The notes under the pieces are model-generated. The model saw only the letters and a list, made by a program, of their open reading frames with translations. It searched no databases and was not told the DNA's origin. From Candidatus Sulfopaludibacter sp. SbA3 (GTDB lineage Bacteria; Acidobacteriota; Terriglobia; Bryobacterales; Bryobacteraceae), in the NCBI GenBank assembly GCA_945861625.1, contig CAMAVI010000019.1:1-49930 (forward strand): 49,930 nucleotides of DNA, read 5' to 3'. A program made the position numbers and the translations under genes. Below are positions 41,452 to 49,817 of this stretch, piece after piece. Every line of letters begins with the position of its first letter. The stretch's first letter is position 1.

Positions 41452-42032
41452 TGGGCATCCGCATGGAGCAGGACGGCCGTTTGCGCCGCATTACTTTGGC
41501 TGCGCCTGAAAAGCGAAACCTGCTGGATGCCGAGCTGTGTCACGACCTGCTGGGCAAACTCCGGGAAGCTGCCGCTGACAATGCCGTCGGCGCGATTTTG
41601 TTGGACGCCGAGGGGCCGGTGTTTTGCAGCGGCATCGACGCCGAAGCCGGGGCCGATCTGTTTACCATCGGCAAGAGGATCAGTAAGCCGCTGGTTGCGG
41701 CCGTGAAGGGGGTGGCAATTTCCGGGGGTGTCGGGCTGTTGGCTAACGCGGATGTGGTGCTCGCGGCGCAGGGCAGCAGCTTCGGTCTCACCGGCATACG
41801 GGAGGGCATCTGGAATGAGGCGCTCTATCGGGCCGTCTCTGGGGCGATTGGCGAGCGCCGCGCGCGGGAGCTGAGCTTGACGGGCCGCGTCTTCTCGACT
41901 CCGGACGCCTTGGCCTGGGGACTGGTCCACATGGTTGCCCCGGCCTTTGAACTCGACGAGCGCGCGACTGAGGTGGCCACCGCGCTGGCAAACGCCAATG
42001 TTCATGCGATCCGGGCGGCCTTTGGCTCTTAA
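41451..42032 (+). CDS. Enoyl-CoA hydratase/isomerase (crotonase) family protein, short
   Basis: The ATG at 41451 overlaps the carboxylase stop (TGATG). The 193-residue product has the first oxyanion-hole loop (GPVFCSGIDAEAGADL) and the second (KGVAISGGVGLLANADVV), then SSFGLTGIREGIWNEALYRA, where a Glu could be catalytic. It is about 60 residues shorter than usual, with the C-terminal helices missing, so oligomer contacts may be altered. It could be a hydratase acting after the carboxylase, or a lost-activity paralogue. It converges with the Uma2 gene; the stop codons overlap. Confidence 0.8.
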   Translation: MGIRMEQDGRLRRITLAAPEKRNLLDAELCHDLLGKLREAAADNAVGAILLDAEGPVFCSGIDAEAGADLFTIGKRISKPLVAAVKGVAISGGVGLLANADVVLAAQGSSFGLTGIREGIWNEALYRAVSGAIGERRARELSLTGRVFSTPDALAWGLVHMVAPAFELDERATEVATALANANVHAIRAAFGS

Positions 42033-42526
42033 TGAAATAGATCTTCTGCTGTCACCGCAAAGCCGAACTGCGGAAGTTCGAACCGCGCCACACGGTTGAG
42101 AGAGCCGTTCTCATAAACGTGAATCTGCTTCAATTCCGGTTCGGCAAGCCAAATGTGACGTACTCCCCAGACGCGGTATTCTTCCAGTTTTTGGAGCAGG
42201 TCATTCACGCGGTCGTCCGGAGAAACCACTTCGACGACCAGCAACGGCGGAGAGGAGGGCAATTTTTCCGGCTCTGCTCCTTCCCACATTGAGATGTCAG
42301 GGATTCGATACAGATCAGCAGCCATGCGCAGGCGGACTTCAACGCCCGTAAACACGGGGTAGGACGGGTGGAGCGCCATCAGACGGGAGCCCAGCCGTAG
42401 TTGGAGATTTCCGTGGGGGAAGTTAGGCAAAGGACGCTCTACAAGCTCGCCGTGAACCAGTTCGGGTTCGCGTTCGAAATGAGTGGCAAGATATTGCTCG
42501 GGTGTGATGAGGGCCCTGGTCGCCAT
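42029..42526 (-). CDS. Uma2-family (DUF820) endonuclease-like protein
   Basis: The 165-residue protein shows the Uma2 core: LITPEQYLATHFEREPELVH and GELVERPLPNFPHGNLQLRL, then FTGVEVRLRMAADLYRIPDI and PLLVVEVVSPDDRVNDLLQK with VEVxSPxD, then WGVRHIWLAEPELKQIHVYE. The Glu/Asp/Lys residues form a PD-(D/E)XK-type nuclease site. Such proteins are common in cyanobacteria and acidobacteria; a role in DNA processing or transposition has been suggested but is not settled. It faces the crotonase gene and is divergent from folD. Confidence 0.85.
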   Translation of the reverse strand: MATRALITPEQYLATHFEREPELVHGELVERPLPNFPHGNLQLRLGSRLMALHPSYPVFTGVEVRLRMAADLYRIPDISMWEGAEPEKLPSSPPLLVVEVVSPDDRVNDLLQKLEEYRVWGVRHIWLAEPELKQIHVYENGSLNRVARFELPQFGFAVTAEDLFH

Positions 42527-42572
42527 CTAACGGAAGAATAGCACGCAGACCGTCTGATAGACTCGACAATGA

Positions 42573-43469
42573 ATGTCGCAGATTCTGCACGGTTTGGCGG
42601 TCCAGACCGAAATCCTCTTACACTTGAAACCCCGCATTCAGAAGTTGAGCCGCCCGCCCGGTTTGGCGGTTGTCTTGGTGGGTCACGATCCCGCGTCTGA
42701 GATCTATGTCCGCAGCAAGGTCAAGACCTGCGCGGAATTAGGCATCCTCGGCGAGACCGTCAGGCCTCCCGAGACGGCGACCACGGAGGAATTGTTGGCT
42801 ATCGTCGAGGGCCTCAACCGCCGCCAGGATATCGACGCCATCATGGTCCAGATGCCTTTGCCGGGTCACGTGGACACGCGCCGGGTGCTCGAAGCCGTAG
42901 CTGCGGACAAAGACGCCGACGGGTTCCATCCCACCAACGTCGGTTACTTGGTTGCGGGCCGTCCCGCTCCTCGCGCGTGCACTCCCGCGGGGATCATCGA
43001 GCTCTTGAAGTATTACGGAATTCCCATGGCCGGTCAGCACGCCGTCGTACTCGGGCGCAGTGATATCGTGGGCAAACCCATGGCGCTCATGTTGTTGCAC
43101 GAAAACGCGACGGTCACCATCTGTCACTCGCGCACCCGGAATCTGCCGGAAGTGTGCTGTCAGGCGGATTTGCTGGTCGCGGCGATCGGGCGCACGGCGT
43201 TCGTCACGGAGGAATTCATCAAGCCCGGTGCTACCGTCATCGACGTCGGGATCAATCGGGTCACCGATGCAGCGGAGGCCGCTCGTCTGGGCCGCGCGGA
43301 GGAATTCGCGAGCAAGGGAAAGACCGTCGTGGGCGACGTCCATCCGTTGGACATGGCGCGCGTGGCCCGTGCCTACACGCCCGTGCCGGGAGGCGTGGGT
43401 CCGCTGACCATTGCGATGTTGATGACGAACACGGTCGAGCTGGCGGAACGGCATTTATGCTCCGCGTAG
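42573..43469 (+). CDS. folD: Bifunctional methylenetetrahydrofolate dehydrogenase/cyclohydrolase FolD
   Basis: The 298-residue protein has FolD motifs: LAVVLVGHDPASEIYVRSK with the catalytic Lys (YVRSK), IMVQMPLPGHVDTRRVLEA, DADGFHPTNVGYLVAG, ACTPAGIIELLKYYGIP, VVLGRSDIVGKPMALMLL for the NADP site, and PVPGGVGPLTIAMLMTNTVE. It interconverts methylene- and formyl-tetrahydrofolate. The stop overlaps the coaE start by 13 bases. No change in key residues is seen. Confidence 0.95.
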   Translation: MSQILHGLAVQTEILLHLKPRIQKLSRPPGLAVVLVGHDPASEIYVRSKVKTCAELGILGETVRPPETATTEELLAIVEGLNRRQDIDAIMVQMPLPGHVDTRRVLEAVAADKDADGFHPTNVGYLVAGRPAPRACTPAGIIELLKYYGIPMAGQHAVVLGRSDIVGKPMALMLLHENATVTICHSRTRNLPEVCCQADLLVAAIGRTAFVTEEFIKPGATVIDVGINRVTDAAEAARLGRAEEFASKGKTVVGDVHPLDMARVARAYTPVPGGVGPLTIAMLMTNTVELAERHLCSA

Positions 43470-44077
43470 GCCTCACCGGCGGGCTGGCCAGCGGCAAGAG
43501 TTTTGTGGGCAAGACTTTGGGCGATCTCGGGTGTTTCGTGATTCGCAGTGACGAAATCGGCCATCAGGTGATTGAGCCGGGAGGGGAAGCGTACGCGGGC
43601 GTCGTACAGGAATTCGGAACCGGTATCTTGAATCCCGACGGCCAGATTGACCGGCGCAAGTTGGCCGCACTCGTCTTCCGGAATCCGGAGCGGCTCGCCA
43701 AGCTGAATGCGCTGGTGCACCCCCCGGTGCGGGCGCGCACGCGTCAAATCCTGGAGGCCCATGCCGCCACGCACCCCCATGGCGTCGCCGCGGTGGAAGC
43801 TGCCATACTGGTAGAAACAGGCAGTTACCGCGATTACGAGAAGCTGATTGTGGCCGTCTGTAGCGTGGAGCAGCAGATCGAGCGTGCCATGGCGCGTGAC
43901 GGCGTGACTCACGAGGAGGTGCTCGAAAGACTGAGCCGTCAAATGCCCCTCGAAGAAAAAGTCAAGTATGCCGACTATCTGGTGGACACCTCGGGAACCA
44001 AGGAAGAAACCCAGGCCCAGGTGCGGGCCATCCACGAAAGCCTCGCCGCGCTGGCTCAGCATGGCGGCCAGACCTGA
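43457..44077 (+). CDS. coaE: Dephospho-CoA kinase
   Basis: The ATG at 43457 lies inside the folD 3' end and gives 206 residues: MLRVGLTGGLASGKSFVGKT with the P-loop GGLASGKS, then RSDEIGHQVIEPGGEAYAGV, ILNPDGQIDRRKLAALVF, LNALVHPPVRARTRQILE and the lid ERAMARDGVTHEEVLERL-type region, ending YADYLVDTSGTKEET. It phosphorylates dephospho-CoA in the last step of CoA synthesis. The 13-base overlap with folD suggests coupling; the protease gene follows after 15 bases. Confidence 0.95.
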   Translation: MLRVGLTGGLASGKSFVGKTLGDLGCFVIRSDEIGHQVIEPGGEAYAGVVQEFGTGILNPDGQIDRRKLAALVFRNPERLAKLNALVHPPVRARTRQILEAHAATHPHGVAAVEAAILVETGSYRDYEKLIVAVCSVEQQIERAMARDGVTHEEVLERLSRQMPLEEKVKYADYLVDTSGTKEETQAQVRAIHESLAALAQHGGQT

Positions 44078-44092
44078 GAGAGTTTCAAGCCT

Positions 44093-45217
44093 ATGAAGAT
44101 GCGGATCATTCTCATTGCGCTCGCCATTGTTGGCGGGTTTGTCTATCTCACCACTTCGCCGAATGCGCCTTTCCGCCGCCCTGGCGGACCGTTGTGGTCC
44201 GGACCGACCAAGGCGGCGGGCCTGGGCGCGGATGAAGTCAATAACATCGACATTTACAAAGCCGCCCAGAGCAGCGTCGCCTATATTACAAGCACCGTCT
44301 ATCAGCAGACGTTTTTCTTCGAAATGGTGCCGACGCGCGCGTTGGGCTCGGGCTTCCTCATCAGCGAGGACGGCCGCATTCTGACCAACAATCACGTGAT
44401 CAGCGGCAGTTCCAAGATCGAAGTCCGTTTTTCAGATGGCAGCCGCTATACCGCGAAGATACTGGTGGCGGACCGTGCCGACGATCTGGCGCTCATTCAA
44501 ATCGAACCCAAGAAGAAGCTCACGTTTTTAAAGCTGGGTGATTCCGACACGCTGCAGGTGGGGCAGAAGGTCCTCGCGATCGGCAATCCCTTTGGATTTG
44601 CGGGAACGCTCACCACGGGTATTGTCAGCTCGCTAGGCCGTGAAATTCGCAACGAAAACAGTACGCTCGAAGGTCTGGTTCAGACCGACGCCGCCATCAA
44701 TGAAGGCAACAGCGGCGGTCCGCTGCTCGATTCGCAGGGCAATGTGATCGGCATCAATACGGCGATCCTGGCGCCCAGTGGCGGCAACATCGGCATCGGC
44801 TTTGCCATGCCCATCAACCGTGCCAAGGCCATGCTGGATGATTTCCGCGCGGGCAAGAGTTTCGGGCGCCCGCGCTTTGGCGCTTCCACGGTGTTCATCG
44901 CCGGCGATCTGGCCACGGAGTTGAAGCTCCCCACCAGCGGCGGATTGTTGATCCAGGAAGTCGGCCGCGGATCGGCCGCGGCTATGGCCGGCTTGCAGGG
45001 CTATCGCGACGTTGTGCTGGTGGGCAACCAGCGCCTGGGAATCGGCGGAGACTTTATCACCGCCATTGACGGTAAGGCCGCAACAGAGCCCGATGCGCTG
45101 TCGCGTGCAATTGCGCGCAAGCGTCCCGGCGACACCATCGTGGTCAAGATCTTCCGCAACGGCCGCTCGACGGACGTGCAGGTGAAACTCGGGGAGGTCC
45201 GGGAAGAGCGGTTCTAG
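44093..45217 (+). CDS. Membrane-anchored HtrA/DegS-like serine protease with one PDZ domain
   Basis: The 374-residue protein has an N-terminal membrane anchor (MRIILIALAIVGGFVYL), a trypsin-like domain with the triad His 101 (LTNNHVISG), Asp 131 (ADDLALI) and Ser 207 (NEGNSGGPLLD), and a single PDZ domain (SGGLLIQEVGRGSAAAMAGL, DFITAIDGKAATEPDALSRA, KRPGDTIVVKIFRNGR). One PDZ and a retained anchor match DegS rather than DegP. Such proteases act in periplasmic quality control or in regulated proteolysis of anti-sigma factors. No partner is encoded beside it. It is 15 bases after coaE. Confidence 0.88.
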   Translation: MKMRIILIALAIVGGFVYLTTSPNAPFRRPGGPLWSGPTKAAGLGADEVNNIDIYKAAQSSVAYITSTVYQQTFFFEMVPTRALGSGFLISEDGRILTNNHVISGSSKIEVRFSDGSRYTAKILVADRADDLALIQIEPKKKLTFLKLGDSDTLQVGQKVLAIGNPFGFAGTLTTGIVSSLGREIRNENSTLEGLVQTDAAINEGNSGGPLLDSQGNVIGINTAILAPSGGNIGIGFAMPINRAKAMLDDFRAGKSFGRPRFGASTVFIAGDLATELKLPTSGGLLIQEVGRGSAAAMAGLQGYRDVVLVGNQRLGIGGDFITAIDGKAATEPDALSRAIARKRPGDTIVVKIFRNGRSTDVQVKLGEVREERF

Positions 45218-45224
45218 GTTTTTC

Positions 45225-46442
45225 ATGAAGGCTACCGCCGACATCCCGACGCCGGTTCAAGAGCCAGGAGTGCTGGCGCCGCCGGGCGCGCGCGGAGCTC
45301 TCGCGGGATTCTTCATTTCCGGCGTTCTGCTGGCGTTTTTGGGAGCAATTCTGCCCTCCTGGGGCCATCACGTTCAATCCGACTACTGGATGATCGGGTT
45401 GTATTTCGTGGCCTTGATCGCGGGGGTACTCGCGGCCGTGCGGATCGCGCCGCCACTGATGGCCAAGAAGGGGCTCGGCTGGACTCTTACGTGCGCTTGC
45501 GCGGCCGCGGCGGTGGCGCTGCTGTATCTTGGATTTTTCTCTCCCCCATTCGTGGCGTGGTGGCGGTTCCCGGGGGTCTTGCTGATCGGCTTGGCCGCGG
45601 GAGTGCTGCACACCGCCATTTTCCATGCCATCTCACCCATGTACCGCCACGATCCGGCGGCCACGGTCAATCTGGCGGGAATTTTGTTCGGCCTGGGCTG
45701 CTTCTCGGTGGCGTTGTTGATCTCCCGTATGTTCTATCTCTATACGGCATCGGCGATTCAAGTTTGGCTGGCTCTGATTCCCGCGTTCTTCGCCGTTGGT
45801 TATGCGCGCTCCCGCTTCGCGCCACATACGGTTGCTCCGCCTCCCACCGCGCACGCGCTGCTGGAGGAGTTAAAGAGCCCGTATGCGCTCTTGCTCAGTC
45901 TGATCTTGTTTTTCCAATTGGGCAATGAATGGGCCCTGGCCGGATGGCTTCCGCTGTTTCTGAGCCAGAGGCTGGGCATGAGCCCATCGGTTTCCGTCCT
46001 GATGCTGGCCTTCTATTGGCTGGCCCTGTTGATTGGCCGCGTGGTGGCGCAATGGATCCTGCCGCGTTTCCGGCATGGCCGCTTGCTGGTCACCTGCGTG
46101 CTCATGGCCATGTTTGCGTGCGTGATCTTACTGGCTACCGATAACGCATTTGGGGCGGTCACCGGAGTGCTCCTGCTGGGCGGCGCCTTCGCGCCGATCT
46201 ATCCGTTGGTTGTGGAGAGGATCGGGGCGCGGTTCCCCTCCTATCACCCTGGTTATTACAACGGTATTTTCTCGCTGGCGATGGCCGGCGGGTTGCTCGC
46301 GCCCTGCACGCTGGGTTACCTGGCCTGGATGCTGGATGTCCGCGCGGTGATGGCGGTTCCACTCTTCGGTTCCGCGGCGGTCGCCGTGCTCTTGGCCGCC
46401 TTATGGCTGGAAGGCCGGCTGCGCAGCTATTTACATCCATGA
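45225..46442 (+). CDS. MFS-type transporter
   Basis: The 405-residue product has twelve hydrophobic helices, from LAGFFISGVLLAFLGAILPS to AVMAVPLFGSAAVAVLLAAL. A central cytoplasmic loop (RSRFAPHTVAPPPTAHALLE) divides two six-helix halves. FLSQRLGMSPSVSVLMLAFY and LGGAFAPIYPLVVERIGARF resemble sugar/fucose-permease-type members, but the substrate cannot be told. It starts 8 bases after the protease and overlaps dacB by ATGA, so it is in the same transcript. Confidence 0.8.
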   Translation: MKATADIPTPVQEPGVLAPPGARGALAGFFISGVLLAFLGAILPSWGHHVQSDYWMIGLYFVALIAGVLAAVRIAPPLMAKKGLGWTLTCACAAAAVALLYLGFFSPPFVAWWRFPGVLLIGLAAGVLHTAIFHAISPMYRHDPAATVNLAGILFGLGCFSVALLISRMFYLYTASAIQVWLALIPAFFAVGYARSRFAPHTVAPPPTAHALLEELKSPYALLLSLILFFQLGNEWALAGWLPLFLSQRLGMSPSVSVLMLAFYWLALLIGRVVAQWILPRFRHGRLLVTCVLMAMFACVILLATDNAFGAVTGVLLLGGAFAPIYPLVVERIGARFPSYHPGYYNGIFSLAMAGGLLAPCTLGYLAWMLDVRAVMAVPLFGSAAVAVLLAALWLEGRLRSYLHP

Positions 46443-47908
46443 AAAATTGCTGCAGTCAGGGGATCTTGTGGCTTGCCGTCGCCAACTGCGGTTTCACCGC
46501 CAACGCTTGGGCCACCGATTTGACCCAGCGTCTGGATGTGCTCACCCAGTCGGCTCCCGCTGGTGGATTTTTTGGCATCCACGTCGTCGACGTGAACACA
46601 GGTAATACGGTTTATGCGCGGAACGAAGACCGCCTTCTGTTGCCGGCGTCGAACCTGAAAATTCTGACCGCCGCCGTGGCCCTGGAGCGATTGGGTCAGG
46701 ATTACCGTTTCACGACCCGTGTCCTGCGCGAAGCATCCGGTGATATCGTGTTGGCCGGTTCCGGCGACCCTTCGCTGTCCGGGCGTGTCTTTCCCTACCA
46801 AAAAGACGCGCGGCCGGGCCCCGGACTGGCCGCCATTGAGGATCTGGCGGATCAGATCGCGGCGCGCGGCATTCGACGGATCGACGGTGATATCGTCGGC
46901 GACGACCGCTGGTTTCCCTGGGATCCGTATCCGGCAAGCTGGACCGAGGACGACACCATCCGCGACTATGGAGCCGCCGTCAGCGCGCTGACGGTCAACG
47001 ACAACGTCATCCGGGTGTCAATCGTGCCGGGTGCGCGCGCCGGCGACCCCACAGCCCTCGTGTTGGCGCCCGCGCTTGAATATCTGACTTTCGACAACCG
47101 CGTGGTGACCGTGGCGCGCGGAGGCCCGGCGCAAGTTCGTGCGCAGCGAATTCCAGGTTCGCGCCAGTGGCTGCTGGCGGGAAGCCTTCCCGCCGGGCGC
47201 CCCGGCGTTGTGGAGATCCTTCCCGTGGATGATCCGGCGCTGTTTGCCGCCTCGGCGCTCTATTCCGCGCTGACGGCACGGGGAATTTTGATCCATGGCC
47301 GCCCGGTGGCGCGGCATCGGGCGCTCGGCGAGCTATTGACAGCGATTGCCGGCGAGGAATTGGCTGTGCGCACCTCCCCGCCACTGCATGAGTTGCTGCG
47401 GATGATGGCGAAGCTCAGCCAAAACTTGCACGCCGAGCTGATCTTGCGCGAGGTAGGGCGTTCCGCCAATGGCCCTGGAACTCGTGAGGGAACGACGGAA
47501 GCCGGGCTTGCCGAGCTGCGGACGTATCTTTCCGAGATTGGCGCGCAACCGGGCGAGTGGCGCTTGCAGGACGGCTCGGGGCTTTCGAGAAACGCTCTGG
47601 TCACGCCACGTCTGCTGACGCGGGCGCTCACCAGCATGGCCAAGTCGATGGACAAGGAGATCTGGATTTCCTTGCTGCCGGCGGGCGGGGAAGATGGAAC
47701 GCTGAGTCACAGGCTGTGTTGCGTCGCCGATGGCTTCGGCATCCGTGCCAAGACCGGCTCGCTGAGCCGGGCCCTCGCGCTCTCTGGTTACGCCGAGAGC
47801 AAAGCCAACGGGCAACTTGCCTTTTCGATCCTGATCAATGATTTTTCCGCTTCGCCCGGCTTAGTGCGCCAGTGGATTGATAAGCTAGCAGTAGCGTTAC
47901 TGGAGTAA
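46439..47908 (+). CDS. dacB: D-alanyl-D-alanine carboxypeptidase/endopeptidase, PBP4 (DacB) family
   Basis: The ATG at 46439 overlaps the MFS stop and opens a signal peptide (GILWLAVANCGFTANAWA). The 489-residue enzyme has all three PBP4 motifs: SNLK at 71-74 (LLPASNLKILTA, nucleophile Ser), SQN (MAKLSQNLHAELI) and KTG (IRAKTGSLSRALA). A large insert typical of class C PBPs lies between SNLK and SQN. It trims or cuts peptidoglycan crosslinks in the periplasm. The FmdB-like gene follows by 5 bases. Confidence 0.92.
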   Translation: MKNCCSQGILWLAVANCGFTANAWATDLTQRLDVLTQSAPAGGFFGIHVVDVNTGNTVYARNEDRLLLPASNLKILTAAVALERLGQDYRFTTRVLREASGDIVLAGSGDPSLSGRVFPYQKDARPGPGLAAIEDLADQIAARGIRRIDGDIVGDDRWFPWDPYPASWTEDDTIRDYGAAVSALTVNDNVIRVSIVPGARAGDPTALVLAPALEYLTFDNRVVTVARGGPAQVRAQRIPGSRQWLLAGSLPAGRPGVVEILPVDDPALFAASALYSALTARGILIHGRPVARHRALGELLTAIAGEELAVRTSPPLHELLRMMAKLSQNLHAELILREVGRSANGPGTREGTTEAGLAELRTYLSEIGAQPGEWRLQDGSGLSRNALVTPRLLTRALTSMAKSMDKEIWISLLPAGGEDGTLSHRLCCVADGFGIRAKTGSLSRALALSGYAESKANGQLAFSILINDFSASPGLVRQWIDKLAVALLE

Positions 47909-47913
47909 ATAGA

Positions 47914-48138
47914 ATGCCTATCTTTGAGTATCAGTGCGATGACTGCGGAACCAGGTTTGAGAAGCTGGTGCGCCGCGCCGCGGAATCCGCCGATGTCGAT
48001 TGCCCTTCCTGCGGTCAAAAGCATGTGACCACGCAGATATCTGGTTTTTCGGCTCGCGCCAACGGAACCAGCAAGGACGCCATGCCTTCCTGCCCTGGCG
48101 GGATGTGCGGGAATCCCAGTTTCTGCGGCCGGAACTAG
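47914..48138 (+). CDS. FmdB-family zinc-ribbon protein
   Basis: The 74-residue product begins MPIFEYQCDDCGTRFEKLVR and has a second Cys pair (VDCPSCGQKHVTTQI), together a zinc ribbon of the FmdB type. A Cys-rich tail (PSCPGGMCGNPSFCGRN) adds possible metal sites and is more elaborate than usual. FmdB was named from an amidase operon; most members are uncharacterised and may regulate transcription or translation. It follows dacB by 5 bases and is the last gene of the series. Confidence 0.88.
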   Translation: MPIFEYQCDDCGTRFEKLVRRAAESADVDCPSCGQKHVTTQISGFSARANGTSKDAMPSCPGGMCGNPSFCGRN

Positions 48139-48143
48139 CGGCG

Positions 48144-49052
48144 TTATTGTTTCTTGATGTAGTAACGAAGGCTCATGAAAGGGCCGGATATCGTGCCCTT
48201 TTCATATTGCTCGCCCTTGGGGCTGGTCTTGAAGTACAGGTATTTGGCGCCGAGCAGCAGTTCGAAGTGTCCCGCGCGGAAAGCCACATCCGCCTCCATG
48301 TCCCCGATTACGCTGCGGCGCGGCATGGCCCAGCCGGAGGCGCGCGCCTCCCAGCGGAAATGGCGCGAAACATTCTGCTCCAGCCCCATTCCGATCGTGG
48401 GAGCCAGGATCGATTTGGTGCCCTGAGCGAGGTTGCCGCTCGCCAACGTTCCATCCGTTCGCTGGACGAAATCCTCAATGGTGTTGGAGATGCTGATGCG
48501 CTGCATTTCCCACAACGTCTTCAGGCGGATATCCGAATTCTTTTTCTTCCAGAAGTACGTCAGATAATCATAGGACAGCTTGAAAAGCTCGATCTTGTAC
48601 TGCGCGATCAACAAGTTGTCTTTCCTGGCGGAGCCACCGAAGAGAATGAGATCCACCGGGGAGGTGGTGGCTCCCGTGCTCTTCATTTGGATGAACGAAC
48701 CGCGGAACGTGCCATTGGTGCCGATCGGAATGCTAACCCTGCCGCCGACGGCACGATCCGGGCTGGTGGGGTAGGTGAAGTTGCCCAAATCAGTGCGGAA
48801 ATACGTGGCGCCCTGCCGCACTTCCGGATGAACACTGGTTTTCCAGAAGATCGGCTCGAAAGCGAATCCCATGCCATTGTTTACGGGTGACGCCACTTCC
48901 TTGGGCGGCGCAAGTTTTCCCGATGGTTGCGGCGTTTCAGGCGTCTTGGGCGGCGCCGGTTCCGGGTTTTGTGCCGGAGCGGCGCTCTGCGCTGTGGCCA
49001 GGGCCGCGGCCAGGGTTAGGCATGCTAAGACGCTGTAAAGACGTAGCTTCAC
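48144..49052 (-). CDS. Predicted secreted/outer-membrane protein of unknown function
   Basis: The 302-residue product has a signal peptide (LYSVLACLTLAAALATAQ), a Pro-rich linker (PEPAPPKTPETPQPSGKLAP), and a beta-rich body (GMGFAFEPIFWKTSVHPEVR, ATYFRTDLGNFTYPTSPDRA, IELFKLSYDYLTYFWKKKNS, NVSRHFRWEARASGWAM, FELLLGAKYLYFKTSPKGEQ) ending in aromatic strands (SGPFMSLRYYIKKQ). The pattern suits an outer-membrane barrel of about 10-12 strands. I do not recognise a family. It converges with the fmdB gene with 5 bases between stops. Confidence 0.75.
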   Translation of the reverse strand: MKLRLYSVLACLTLAAALATAQSAAPAQNPEPAPPKTPETPQPSGKLAPPKEVASPVNNGMGFAFEPIFWKTSVHPEVRQGATYFRTDLGNFTYPTSPDRAVGGRVSIPIGTNGTFRGSFIQMKSTGATTSPVDLILFGGSARKDNLLIAQYKIELFKLSYDYLTYFWKKKNSDIRLKTLWEMQRISISNTIEDFVQRTDGTLASGNLAQGTKSILAPTIGMGLEQNVSRHFRWEARASGWAMPRRSVIGDMEADVAFRAGHFELLLGAKYLYFKTSPKGEQYEKGTISGPFMSLRYYIKKQ

Positions 49053-49198
49053 GAATTCCTCATTTTGGGTTCAGACGCGGTGACGGCTCTCTCGGGTACA
49101 GCAGAGTCCTTCCCGTAGGTCCGCTACTGACGCCGGGTTCTCCAGTTTAGCAGATGAGGTGGCAGAGGGTTTGGCGCAGGAGGGGTTAGGGGCGCTAT

Positions 49199-49217
49199 AG
49201 CTGTTTGAAACTGCCCC
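49199..49217 (+). repeat. Mobile-element end-like repeat, copy 2
   Basis: Identical for 19 bases to 28993-29011, followed by CCGACATTGAGGGTGTC. The 5'-truncated integrase begins within about 40 bases, so this end appears to have been placed inside the integrase gene. Confidence 0.65.
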
Positions 49218-49247
49218 CCGACATTGAGGGTGTCAGAAGCGAATGAG

Positions 49248-49816
49248 AACACCGGGAGCAGGTCATATTCCGGCTCGCCATTTTCGCCGGTATGCAACCC
49301 GGCGAGCTTCTGGCAATTCAGCGGGAACACGTTCGACCGGACGGTTCAGTAATCGAGATCCGGCAGCGTGTGTACCGGGGAAAGTTCGCGGCTCCAAAGA
49401 ACGGTCTGGTCCGTACAATCGCGGTTCCTCCTTCGACTGCTTCTTTCCTTCGCGATTGGATGGTGAAGGCGGTTGATCAGTGTCCAAAAACCTACGTATT
49501 CGCCGGTGAGACCGGCCAACCGCTCTGGAGGTCTTCTTTGCTCGAAGATCACATCAAAGCCAAGTTGGAACCGATCGGCTTAGGCTGGGTGAACTTTCAA
49601 GTTTTGCGGCGGACCCATGCGAGCCTGGGCCATCGAGCTAAAGTCGATCCGAAGGTGTCAGCAGACCAGCGCGGGCACGGTATCGGAGTGGCTCTCGATG
49701 TTTACACTAAGTCGAGTATGAAGGACCGGGCGACTGCCGCGAAGCAGCTTGAGGACTCGGTTTTCAGGAAGCCGGTTCGGAGTGTCCTTCCGGCAGGGCT
49801 GCGTAAAGCCGCCTGA
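49248..49816 (+). pseudogene. Tyrosine-type integrase, C-terminal catalytic part, 5' truncated
   Basis: The frame reads EQVIFRLAIFAGMQPGEL after an in-frame TGA just upstream, then continues through YRGKFAAPKNGLVRTIAVPP, YVFAGETGQPLWRSSLLEDH, FQVLRRTHASLGHRAKVD and DVYTKSSMKDRATAAKQLED. Catalytic residues visible are Arg (in place of the usual AGMRPGE the sequence reads AGMQPGE, so the first Arg is replaced), LRRTHAS (Arg-His-type box) and DVYTKSS with the Tyr nucleophile. The loss of the N-terminus and of the first catalytic Arg indicates a non-functional remnant. The element-end repeat lies just upstream. Confidence 0.65.
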
Positions 49817-49817
49817 T

